Below, one piece after another: positions 40,798-49,490 of a DNA stretch of 64,000 nucleotides; within the stretch, counting starts at the first letter, position 1, and every line of letters begins with the position of its first letter. The stretch spans positions 62,001 to 126,000 of the forward strand of contig NZ_JAQQKX010000004.1 in the NCBI RefSeq assembly GCF_028550415.1, read 5' to 3'. Both the position numbers and the translations under genes were made by a program. The stretch is from Asticcacaulis aquaticus (GTDB lineage Bacteria; Pseudomonadota; Alphaproteobacteria; Caulobacterales; Caulobacteraceae). The notes below the pieces were generated by a model, which worked only from the letters and a program-made list of their open reading frames with translations, had not been told where the DNA came from and ran no database searches.

Positions 40798-40850
40798 AAA
40801 GCTCCTGTGTTGACGGCTTTTCGCAAAGTCTGAAACACAGGGGCTTTTTT
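40798..40850 (+). terminator. terminator after rpsA
   Basis: AAAGCTCCTGTGTT pairs with AACACAGGGGCTTT (14 bp with one G-T pair) across a 22-nt loop, followed by a T-run. The remaining 260 bp before ihfB holds no gene. It is A+T-rich and probably contains the ihfB promoter. Confidence 0.8.
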
Positions 40851-41112
40851 TGTGCCCCGCAACAGATACCGGTGGCAATAGCGCCCCTCCCGACAGGGGT
40901 CATGGGAAAATTTACCGTGGCGCGGTGTTAATTTTTTCAACAACACCTTGATCCGTCATCCATTTTCGATCATGCTCAGTTTTTGAAGCGCATCATACGG
41001 TGCGAATTGTGGTTCGGTGCGTTGCCGCGCATCTTTTGTTTTTGTTTTGGCCGCAACTATTTACAGCGGCGCATTTTCATATTGTCGAACCTTGCCGTGT
41101 TCGGGGGATAAG

Positions 41113-41409
41113 ATGTTAAAGTCGGAACTTATTGAGCGTTTGGCGTCCGAATATCCGCACATGACTCAAAAAGATGTCGAGCGGGTGGTCAATCTGATCC
41201 TCGAATCGATGATCGAGACGCTGGAAAAAGGCGGTCGGGTCGAGCTGCGCGGCTTCGGGGCCCTTTCGGTGCGGTCACGCCCGGCGCGCGCGGGCCGCAA
41301 TCCGCGCACCGGCGAAGCGGTTTCCGTCCCTGCCAAGCACGTGCCCTTCTTCAAGAGCGGCAAGGAACTGCGCGAGCGCCTGAACCTCAGCGGCGACGAC
41401 AACGACTGA
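41113..41409 (+). CDS. ihfB: integration host factor beta subunit
   Basis: IHF-beta pairs with IHF-alpha to bend DNA in replication, recombination and transcription. The 98-residue protein has the HU/IHF fold: the dimerisation helices ([20 protein letters not shown]), then [20 protein letters not shown], and the DNA-intercalating arm [19 protein letters not shown]. Pro near the arm tip and the C-terminal ELRERL are typical. I used the ATG at 41113 with GGGGGA upstream. ihfA is not in this window. Confidence 0.95.
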   Translation: MLKSELIERLASEYPHMTQKDVERVVNLILESMIETLEKGGRVELRGFGALSVRSRPARAGRNPRTGEAVSVPAKHVPFFKSGKELRERLNLSGDDND

Positions 41410-41433
41410 TTTTAACGGCAGGGAGTGCTTTTC

Positions 41434-41838
41434 ATGAGCATCGTATCCGAATTCAAGACCTTCCTCATGCGCGGCAACGTCATCGACCTGGCGGTCGGTG
41501 TCGTCATCGGCGGCGCGTTCGGCAAGATCGTCACATCGCTGGTCGACAATATCATCATGCCGCCGATCGGCGTCCTGACCGGCGGGGTCGATTTCTCCGA
41601 TCTCAAGTGGGTGCTGGTGCCCGCCAATCCGGCGACCGAGACCGCCGAAGCCGCCATCTCTTATGGCATCTTCATCAACACCCTGATCCAGTTCGTGATC
41701 ATCGGCGCGGCGATCTTTCTGGTCGTCAAGGCCATCAACAAGCTGATGCCGCCCCCGCCGCCCGCCCCTGCGGCTGACCCCGGCCCGTCCGAAAAGGAAT
41801 TGCTGGCCGGCATTCTGGAAGAGCTGAAGAAGAAATAA
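41434..41838 (+). CDS. mscL: large-conductance mechanosensitive channel
   Basis: MscL opens under membrane tension to release solutes in hypo-osmotic shock. The 134-residue protein has the N-terminal amphipathic helix ([18 protein letters not shown]), TM1 with the Gly/Ala-rich gate [15 protein letters not shown], a periplasmic loop, TM2 (about 85-105) and a cytoplasmic helix ending [13 protein letters not shown], with a Pro-rich linker. Start ATG at 41434 with CAGGGAG upstream. It lies 24 bp after ihfB and is probably co-transcribed with it. Confidence 0.96.
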   Translation: MSIVSEFKTFLMRGNVIDLAVGVVIGGAFGKIVTSLVDNIIMPPIGVLTGGVDFSDLKWVLVPANPATETAEAAISYGIFINTLIQFVIIGAAIFLVVKAINKLMPPPPPAPAADPGPSEKELLAGILEELKKK

Positions 41839-41848
41839 CAAAAATAAG

Positions 41849-41876
41849 AAAGCCCGGAGCGATCCGGGCTTTTTTT
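41849..41876 (+). terminator. terminator after mscL
   Basis: AAAGCCCGGA pairs with TCCGGGCTTT around a 4-nt loop and is followed by a T-run. The T-run overlaps the stop codon of the convergent glucokinase-like gene. Confidence 0.85.
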
Positions 41877-42819
41877 ATCCGAATAGGGTCGTCAGGCCGA
41901 TCAGTTCCAGATCGGCCGCCCGCGTCAGATAGACCGGAATATCCTGCATATAGCTGCGCAGCCGTCCCTTGTCCGTAAAGCGCGCTTCGAACGCCGGCCA
42001 GTCGATCAGATCGCCGATCAGTTCGAGCAGTTCCCCCGACAGATAGACCCCGCTGCGCGCCCCCAGCATCAGCGCTGTATCCGACGCCATCGCCGCCAGC
42101 CAGCCCTGGCACAGGCCGATGGCCTCCTTCGCCCGCCTGTCGCCGGTATGGGCCAGGGCCACCACTTCGGCGGCATTGACCCGACGCGTGTCGCCGTCAT
42201 CGATGCGCCCCAGTATCTCATAAAGTTCGGCCAGCCCGCTGATCGAGGCGACGCGTTCGCGCGACACGTGACCGTACTTGGCCTCAAGATGGGCAAAGAC
42301 GCTGTCTTCGCGGGCGCTGACGGTGGCCAGATCGGCGTGTCCGCCTTCGCACGGCAGGACCGTCGGATTGCCCAGATCGTCGAGCACAATGCCTGCCACC
42401 CCCAGACCGCGCCCCGAACCGATCAGGGCCTTGGTCAGGCCGTCCTCGCCCTGACCGCCGCAGACCTTGATGACTTCGCTATCGAACAGGCGCTCGACCG
42501 CCATGGCGCGCGAGACGCAGTCATTGACGATGTGCAGGCGCTGAATATTGAGCAGTTCGCGCAAATCGCTGCGTTCCATGCGGTAGCCGTGATTGGGCAT
42601 GGACAACCCGCCCCCGACCTCCCAGCCGCAGGCCGACACCGCTGCCCCTATCAGGTCGGGATTGCCGTGCGCTTCAAGAAAATCGACGACGGAGCCGTTG
42701 AATTCTTCGAGGGATTTGCAGGGATAAAGGGTGGAGAGTTCCGGCCGTTCCCCCGGGTGCGCCAGGGCCAGCTTCATATAGGCACTATTCGACAGATCGC
42801 TCAAAAGAACGGATGCCAT
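41875..42819 (-). CDS. glucokinase-family protein, probably altered or inactive
   Basis: The 314-residue protein aligns in pattern with bacterial glucokinase (PF02685): NDCVSRAM with the catalytic-base Asp at 100, LIGSGRGLGVAGIVL, CEGGHADLA and a C-terminal GVYLSGEL. The N-terminal phosphate-binding motif DxGGTN is replaced by DLSNSA at residues 8-13, and the usual W in the NH-W sugar motif is shifted (ACGWEVGGG). Kinase activity is therefore doubtful, and a regulatory or sensory role is possible. The ATG at 42819 has GAGGAAA upstream. No Entner-Doudoroff genes are adjacent. Confidence 0.78.
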   Translation of the reverse strand: MASVLLSDLSNSAYMKLALAHPGERPELSTLYPCKSLEEFNGSVVDFLEAHGNPDLIGAAVSACGWEVGGGLSMPNHGYRMERSDLRELLNIQRLHIVNDCVSRAMAVERLFDSEVIKVCGGQGEDGLTKALIGSGRGLGVAGIVLDDLGNPTVLPCEGGHADLATVSAREDSVFAHLEAKYGHVSRERVASISGLAELYEILGRIDDGDTRRVNAAEVVALAHTGDRRAKEAIGLCQGWLAAMASDTALMLGARSGVYLSGELLELIGDLIDWPAFEARFTDKGRLRSYMQDIPVYLTRAADLELIGLTTLFG

Positions 42820-43046
42820 AGGTGTTTCCTCTGTAAAGCCCCGCCGGTTTCCGGTCTGGGGGTACGCTGCGGACAAGGCACCAAACATTTCCCGCCATTT
42901 GCGCGTTGGAAAATGCGGTAAGGCTTAGGTGCGGGCCTGGCCTGGTTACTGAGTCCCATAGGATTTATAGGATTAATCAAGCATCGCTTTTAATGGTTGA
43001 TTTTTCTTAAATTTCGTCGCATCTGACCCAAAAATCCGGGTAACCC

Positions 43047-43709
43047 ATGACGATCAAGGCAAAAATCTGCGGCATCAGGGATGATGATACCGCCCGCATC
43101 GCAATAGACAGTGGCGCGAATATGTTGGGGTTTATTTCATTCCCCAAGTCGCCTCGCCATCTCGACATTGATCAGATGGCACAATTGATTGCCAATGCGA
43201 CAACCTATACTTTGCACAAGGGGTACGACGTCAAAGGCGTCAGTGTGCTGGTCGATCCGGACGACACCCTGCTGGAGGCTATCGTCACCCGCGCCCGACC
43301 GCATCTGATCCAGCTTCACGGCCATGAAACGCTGGAGCGCGTTCGTCACATCCGCGACCGCTTCAAAACGCCGCTCATCAAGGCGATCAGTGTCGAGACC
43401 CGTGCCGATGTCCTTAATGCCGCGCCCTATGAGAGCGTCGTCGATCACCTGCTGTTCGACGCCAAACCGCCGAAGGATGCCACCCTGCCCGGCGGCGTCG
43501 GGGCGCGCTTCGACTGGACGCTGATGGAGGGCTATCCGGCGAAAGCGCCGTGGTTGCTGGCCGGGGGGCTGACGCCGTGGAATGTCGCCGAGGCCGTTTC
43601 GCAAGCGAAAGCACCGATGGTGGATGTTTCCTCTGGCGTCGAGCGCGCGCCCGGACTAAAAGACCCCTCCCTGATCTCTCAGTTCCTCAAGGCCGTAAAG
43701 GCAATCTAA
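43047..43709 (+). CDS. trpF: phosphoribosylanthranilate isomerase
   Basis: TrpF performs the Amadori rearrangement of phosphoribosylanthranilate in tryptophan synthesis. The 220-residue TIM barrel keeps the catalytic pair C8 (KICGI) and D138 (LLFDAK). The phosphate-binding loops LAGGLTP and VDVSSGVE are present. It is the first gene of trpF-trpB-trpA, with 14 bp before trpB. The 227-bp upstream interval, shared with the divergent glucokinase-like gene, shows no obvious leader peptide with Trp codons. Confidence 0.95.
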   Translation: MTIKAKICGIRDDDTARIAIDSGANMLGFISFPKSPRHLDIDQMAQLIANATTYTLHKGYDVKGVSVLVDPDDTLLEAIVTRARPHLIQLHGHETLERVRHIRDRFKTPLIKAISVETRADVLNAAPYESVVDHLLFDAKPPKDATLPGGVGARFDWTLMEGYPAKAPWLLAGGLTPWNVAEAVSQAKAPMVDVSSGVERAPGLKDPSLISQFLKAVKAI

Positions 43710-43723
43710 TAAAGGTCTAAGCT

Positions 43724-44959
43724 GTGTCCACTGAAACGCCGGTTCAGACGAACCGCTACAATCTGCCCGACGCTAAGGGCCGTTTCGGGGATTTCGGCGG
43801 GCTCTATGTCCCCGAAACCCTCATGCCGCTCGTTCTGGAGCTGGGTGAGGCGTGGGAAGTCGCCAAGAACGACGAAGCCTTCTGGGCCGAATACCATTCG
43901 CTGCTGAAACACTTCGTCGGCCGTCCGTCACCGCTCTATTTCGCTGAGCGCCTGACCGACTATTACGGCGGGGCGAAGATCTATTTCAAGCGCGAAGAAC
44001 TGAACCACACCGGCGCACATAAGATCAACAACTGCATCGGTCAGATCCTGCTCGCCAAGCGCATGGGCCGTACACGGATCATCGCCGAAACCGGCGCCGG
44101 TCAGCATGGTGTCGCCTCGGCGACCGTCTGCGCCAAGTTCGATCTGCCATGCACGGTCTATATGGGCGCATTGGACGTCGAACGCCAAAAACCCAATGTG
44201 TTCCGCATGAACCTGCTCGGCACGACGGTCGTGCCGGTCACCAACGGCAACGGCACGCTGAAAGACGCGATGAACGAAGCCCTGCGCGACTGGGTCACCA
44301 ACGTTCACGACACCTATTACATGATCGGCACCGCCGCCGGGATGCACCCCTATCCGGAGATGGTGCGAGACTTCCAGACCGTCATCGGCAAGGAAACCAA
44401 GCAACAGATCCTGGAACTCGAAGGTCGTCTGCCCGACGCGGTGATCGCGGCGGTCGGCGGGGGCTCGAATGCCATCGGCCTGTTCCACCCCTTCATCGAC
44501 GATGAGTCGGTCAGGATCGTCGGCGTCGAAGCCGCCGGTCACGGGCTCGACGTCTATAACGGCCACGCCGCCTCGCTCAACGGCGGCCGTCCGGGCGTCC
44601 TGCACGGCAACCGCACCTATCTGCTTCAGGACGACGACGGGCAAATCCTCGAAGGCCATTCGATTTCGGCGGGCCTCGACTATCCGGGCATCGGGCCGGA
44701 ACACGCCCACCTGTTCGCCACGGGCCGTGCCAAATACGTCTATACGACCGACAAGGAAGCGCTGGACGCCTTCCAGTTGACGTCAAAGCTTGAGGGCATC
44801 ATCCCGGCGCTCGAATCCTCGCATGCCATCGCCCGCGTCGGCGAACTGGCTCAGGACGTGGGCAAGGGCGGTATCGTCGTGCTGAACCTGTCCGGGCGCG
44901 GCGACAAGGACATCTTCACCGTGGCCAGCGCCATCGGTCAGACCATGAGTGGAATGTAA
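43724..44959 (+). CDS. trpB: tryptophan synthase beta chain
   Basis: TrpB condenses indole with serine using PLP. The 411-residue protein has the PLP lysine K100 in HTGAHKINN, the phosphate-binding GGGSNAIG and the cap region [12 protein letters not shown]. The start is GTG at 43724. The stop is 3 bp before the trpA start, so the two subunits of the synthase are translationally linked. Confidence 0.97.
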   Translation: MSTETPVQTNRYNLPDAKGRFGDFGGLYVPETLMPLVLELGEAWEVAKNDEAFWAEYHSLLKHFVGRPSPLYFAERLTDYYGGAKIYFKREELNHTGAHKINNCIGQILLAKRMGRTRIIAETGAGQHGVASATVCAKFDLPCTVYMGALDVERQKPNVFRMNLLGTTVVPVTNGNGTLKDAMNEALRDWVTNVHDTYYMIGTAAGMHPYPEMVRDFQTVIGKETKQQILELEGRLPDAVIAAVGGGSNAIGLFHPFIDDESVRIVGVEAAGHGLDVYNGHAASLNGGRPGVLHGNRTYLLQDDDGQILEGHSISAGLDYPGIGPEHAHLFATGRAKYVYTTDKEALDAFQLTSKLEGIIPALESSHAIARVGELAQDVGKGGIVVLNLSGRGDKDIFTVASAIGQTMSGM

Positions 44960-44962
44960 GAC

Positions 44963-45781
44963 ATGACGGTTGCGCGTATCGATGCCCGCTTCGCCAAACT
45001 GAAAGCGGAAAACAAGGCGGCCTTCGTCTCCTATATCATGGCCGGCGATCCGGACCTTGAAACCTCGTTCAACGTCCTGAAAGGTCTGTCTGAGACCGGG
45101 TCGGACATTATCGAACTGGGTTTCCCCTTCTCCGATCCGATGGCCGAAGGCCCGATCATCCAGTTGGCCGCCGAACGGTCGCTCAAGGCCGGGACCAAGA
45201 TCGCTCAGGTCTTCGCCCTTGCGTCACGTTTTCGTGAGATCGACGCCGACACGCCGTTGATCCTGATGGGGTACATGAATCCTGTCGAGAATATGGGTTA
45301 TCCGGCCTTTGCCAAGGCCTGCGCCGACCACGGTATCGACGGCGTTATCGTGGTCGACTGTCCGCCGGAAGAGGCCGACGGCCTGACCGATGCGCTCGAT
45401 GCCGCCGACGTGGCCCTGATCCGCCTGATTACCCCGACCAGCGACGAAAAGCGCCTGAAAACGCTCGTGAAACGCACCAAGGGCTTCGTCTATTACGTCT
45501 CGGTGGCGGGCGTCACCGGCGTCAAGGAAGCCGACGCCCAGAGCATTGCCGGGGCCGTCAAACGCGTTCAGGACGCCGCCCAATTGCCCGTCGTGGTCGG
45601 TTTCGGCATCAAGACGCCGGAACGCGCCGCCGAGGTCGCCCGCATCGCCGATGGCGCCGTCGTCGGTTCGGTTCTGGTCGACGCACTCGCGAAATCTTTA
45701 CCGGGAAATTCCCCCATCGAGACGAAAGTGCTGGAAACCGCCGGCATTTTGGCTCAGGCTGTTCATAACGCCCGAAACTAA
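44963..45781 (+). CDS. trpA: tryptophan synthase alpha chain
   Basis: TrpA releases indole from indole-3-glycerol phosphate and channels it to TrpB. The 272-residue TIM barrel keeps the catalytic Glu as E51 in IIELGFPFSDP and the phosphate-binding VGFGIKTPE. The second catalytic residue, Asp60 in the Salmonella and E. coli enzyme (ADGP), is Glu62 here (MAEGP). This conservative change could lower activity or be a lineage variant. trpB immediately precedes and accD follows after about 100 bp. Confidence 0.95.
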   Translation: MTVARIDARFAKLKAENKAAFVSYIMAGDPDLETSFNVLKGLSETGSDIIELGFPFSDPMAEGPIIQLAAERSLKAGTKIAQVFALASRFREIDADTPLILMGYMNPVENMGYPAFAKACADHGIDGVIVVDCPPEEADGLTDALDAADVALIRLITPTSDEKRLKTLVKRTKGFVYYVSVAGVTGVKEADAQSIAGAVKRVQDAAQLPVVVGFGIKTPERAAEVARIADGAVVGSVLVDALAKSLPGNSPIETKVLETAGILAQAVHNARN

Positions 45782-45884
45782 ACGGCTCGGGTTGCGCGCA
45801 TAAAGGTCTCATTAACCCTTTATTTGCCGACGCAGCCCACAACAACCGCATAGCTTTTTAAGCGTACCGGAGTTACGACTGTAC

Positions 45885-46820
45885 ATGGCCATCGCCGACA
45901 AACTAGCCAAGAGTAGACGCGCCTTGCCGAACACTGCCCGCCCCACGGATCGTCGCGACAGCGGCGGCTGGCTCGCCAAGATCGCCCCCGGCGTGTCCAA
46001 ACTGGTGTCCAAACGCGAGACCCCCGAAAATCTGTGGGTCAAGGACCCCGACACCGGCGAAATGATCTACCGCCCGGACCTCGAAGCCGCCCTGTGGGTG
46101 ACGCCGGCCGGTCGCCATATGCGCATCAACGCGCAAACCCGCCTCAGCTATACCTTCGACAACGGTGAATACGAAGCGCTCGACACGCCCGCCGTGCCCG
46201 AAGACCCGTTGCACTTCTCCGATGGCAAGCCCTATGCCGACCGCCTCAAGGCCGCCCGCAATGCCTCGGGTGCCAAGGACACCATGCAGATCGGCTTCGG
46301 CAAGGTGTCTGACGTGCCCTGCGTTGTGCTGGTGCAGGACTTCACCTTCATGGGCGGAAGCCTCGGCATGGCCGCGGGCGAAGCCTTCATCGCCGCCTGC
46401 CGCTACGCCGTCGAGCGCAAGGTGCCGATGGTCGCCATCACCGCCTCCGGCGGCGCGCGCATGCAGGAGGGCACCCTGTCCCTCATGCAGCTGGCCCGCA
46501 CCACGCTGGCCATTCAGGAACTGAAACAGGCGCAACTGCCCTATATCGTGGTCCTCACCGACCCGACGACCGGCGGCGTCTCGGCGTCTTACGCCATGTT
46601 GGGCGACATCCATCTGGCCGAACCGGGCGCGCTGATCTGCTTTGCCGGTCCCCGCGTCATCGAGACCACCATTCGCGAAAAGCTGCCCGAAGGCTTCCAG
46701 CGCGCGGAGTACCTCGTCGATAAGGGTATGGTCGACCGCGTCGTCTCGCGCTCGGAACTGCCCGATGTGCTGGGCGCGCTGATGTCGATGCTGATGGATG
46801 GTAAGCGCCGGGCGGCTTAA
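45885..46820 (+). CDS. accD: acetyl-CoA carboxylase carboxyltransferase beta subunit
   Basis: AccD pairs with AccA to move CO2 from carboxybiotin to acetyl-CoA, the first step of fatty-acid synthesis. The 311-residue crotonase-fold domain is normal ([39 protein letters not shown]). The N-terminal zinc ribbon keeps its frame (ENLWVK, GEMIY, LEAALWV, RHMRI), but all four cysteines are replaced: D54, T57, T73 and G76. The ribbon therefore cannot bind zinc as in E. coli AccD. It lies between trpA and folC, the usual trp-accD-folC cluster. Confidence 0.95.
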   Translation: MAIADKLAKSRRALPNTARPTDRRDSGGWLAKIAPGVSKLVSKRETPENLWVKDPDTGEMIYRPDLEAALWVTPAGRHMRINAQTRLSYTFDNGEYEALDTPAVPEDPLHFSDGKPYADRLKAARNASGAKDTMQIGFGKVSDVPCVVLVQDFTFMGGSLGMAAGEAFIAACRYAVERKVPMVAITASGGARMQEGTLSLMQLARTTLAIQELKQAQLPYIVVLTDPTTGGVSASYAMLGDIHLAEPGALICFAGPRVIETTIREKLPEGFQRAEYLVDKGMVDRVVSRSELPDVLGALMSMLMDGKRRAA

Positions 46821-46839
46821 GCAGGGTCGCGGACCCTGC
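46821..46839. repeat. short 3'-end hairpin repeat, family B, copy 4
   Basis: GCAGGGTC pairs with GACCCTGC and is followed by ACCCTTTACTTGG, starting directly after the accD stop codon. Confidence 0.5.
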
Positions 46840-46875
46840 ACCCTTTACTTGGCGCAGGTGACGAAGGGGGAGCCT

Positions 46876-47316
46876 GTGAAGTTGAAATCTCTGTTTCAAT
46901 GGGGCTTAAGCGCTTTTACAGGCGCTATGGTTCTAACCATAGGTTATTCCGCGTACTGGACATTCACTATCAACTATCGGCACGGATACCCTGAGTTAGC
47001 CTTCTCGCTACTCATACTTTCCACCATTGCTCTGTTCCCAATCTACCCCCTTGCGTATTGGGGCGTACGCCTTCTGCGGCAGGCAAAATCACCTCTGGCT
47101 CCGGTTTATTTCGTCGTATTGGCCAGTCTATTCTGGGCCTTAGTTATGACGACATGGTTTTACGTGGGATTGGAATGCAATGAGTATGATGCTTGTCCGA
47201 CAGGTCAGTCGTTCTTCAATCCTACATCGCTTTGGGTTGGGGCATTTATCGGCTTCATCCTGTCTGTAGCCGCCATACTTATCCGCCGCCCTTATCCGGA
47301 AAGGGCTCCCACATAA
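46876..47316 (+). CDS. membrane protein of unknown function
   Basis: The 146-residue protein has four hydrophobic segments (about residues 8-28, 38-62, 74-97 and 117-137) separated by short loops, with a small cysteine-containing loop (LECNEYDACPTG) before the last helix. Its codons are clearly richer in A and T than those of its neighbours (for example AGGTTATTCC, TTAGCC), and it interrupts the conserved accD-folC neighbourhood. These features suggest a late insertion. The start is GTG at 46876 with AAGGGGGA about 5 bases upstream. I do not recognise a family. Confidence 0.7.
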   Translation: MKLKSLFQWGLSAFTGAMVLTIGYSAYWTFTINYRHGYPELAFSLLILSTIALFPIYPLAYWGVRLLRQAKSPLAPVYFVVLASLFWALVMTTWFYVGLECNEYDACPTGQSFFNPTSLWVGAFIGFILSVAAILIRRPYPERAPT

Positions 47317-47478
47317 TTACCGGCAGCGCCTTCCGATTTTTCCAGTTCCTCTTGCCTGTCTGATCAGTGCGATTTCAGGGAGCTTGTCGCGGTTCCGTGG
47401 CTTGGTTGATCCGCCGACCGGACAGGGACGCATCGAAAGACCTCCCCTCAAATTGAAACCGGTGCTAAAGCCGATTAT

Positions 47479-47594
47479 CCCCTCTCCCTTGAGGGAGAGG
47501 GTGGCCCGAAAGGGCCGGGTGAGGGGGAAATGTCCACCGCACTCGCTTAACCTGTTCCCCCTCACCCCAACCCTCTCCCTCAAGGGAGAGGGGG
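47479..47594. repeat. CCCTCTCCC interspersed element, 116 bp
   Basis: The ends are inverted copies: CCCCTCTCCCTTGAGGGAG at the left, and the reverse complement of the same string at the right (ending at 47594). Each arm is itself a hairpin. The left arm extends through GGCCCGAAAGGGCC. Elements of this type occur in many proteobacterial genomes between genes. It ends 11 bp before the folC start, and its translation accounts for a false N-terminal extension of folC. Confidence 0.75.
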
Positions 47595-47605
47595 TTAGAT
47601 TGCCG

Positions 47606-48904
<1,299 letters not shown>

Positions 48905-48905
48905 T

Positions 48906-49076
48906 TATACCTCCCCAGTTTACTGGGGAGGGGGACCGCACGAGCCGACGAAGTCGGTGAGATGTGGTGGTGGGGGTTCTTGCTTGCTACAACTCAGTCC
49001 GCTGAAACAAAGTAAGATACCCCACCACCCTTCGCTTCGCGAACGGTCCCCCTCCCCAACAAGTTGGGGAGGTATA
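48906..49076. repeat. CTCCCC interspersed element, 171 bp, family C
   Basis: Both ends read TATACCTCCCCA inward, and the arms (about 34 bp) are imperfect inverted copies that each contain a smaller hairpin (CCCCA...TGGGG) followed by GGGGACCG. The interior has CCGACGAAGTCGG and a GGTGGTGGGG/CCCCACCACC pair, so the whole could fold into a branched structure. It exactly fills the gap between the convergent folC and trxA genes and ends 2 bp from the trxA stop. The solo hairpin at 30944-30973 is a minimal relative. Confidence 0.75.
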
Positions 49077-49078
49077 GG

Positions 49079-49411
49079 TTAGGCGACGCCCGCCTCATTC
49101 AGCCATTCCACCAGCTTCGACTTCGGCATGGCGCCGACCTTCATCGAGGTCATCTTGCCGTCCTTGAACAGCATCATGGTCGGAATGCCGCGCACGCCGA
49201 ACTTCGACGGGGTCATCGGCGAATCGTCGATATTGATCTTCGAGATGGTCAGCTTGTTGCCATAGGCCTCGGCCAGTTCGTCAAGGATCGGTGCAATCTG
49301 CTTACACGGGCCGCACCATTCGGCCCAGAAATCGACCAGAACCGGCTTGTCCGACTTCAGGACGTCGGCTTCGAAGGATTCATCGGTAACTTTTACCGTT
49401 GCACTGGACAT
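49079..49411 (-). CDS. trxA: thioredoxin
   Basis: Thioredoxin reduces disulfides in the cytosol. The 110-residue protein has the active site WCGPC at residues 32-36, preceded by VLVDFWAE, and the cis-Pro loop GIPTMMLFKDG. Length and motifs are canonical. The ATG at 49411 is used; an upstream extension has no support. It is about 80 bp after addA on the same strand. Confidence 0.96.
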   Translation of the reverse strand: MSSATVKVTDESFEADVLKSDKPVLVDFWAEWCGPCKQIAPILDELAEAYGNKLTISKINIDDSPMTPSKFGVRGIPTMMLFKDGKMTSMKVGAMPKSKLVEWLNEAGVA

Positions 49412-49490
49412 GATAGTTCCTAACTGCCCGTCTGTATCAGGGGCGGATACGCTTGTTCGGATCACAAGGTAGGTAAGACGCGATAAGAAA

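Noticed and set aside
43010-43046. Trp leader peptide or attenuator before trpF
   Set aside because: No short frame with tandem Trp codons and no terminator/antiterminator pair is visible in the 227-bp interval.
47384-47605. N-terminal extension of FolC
   Set aside because: The extra residues are a translation of the CCCTCTCCC repeat element; the family start is at 47606.
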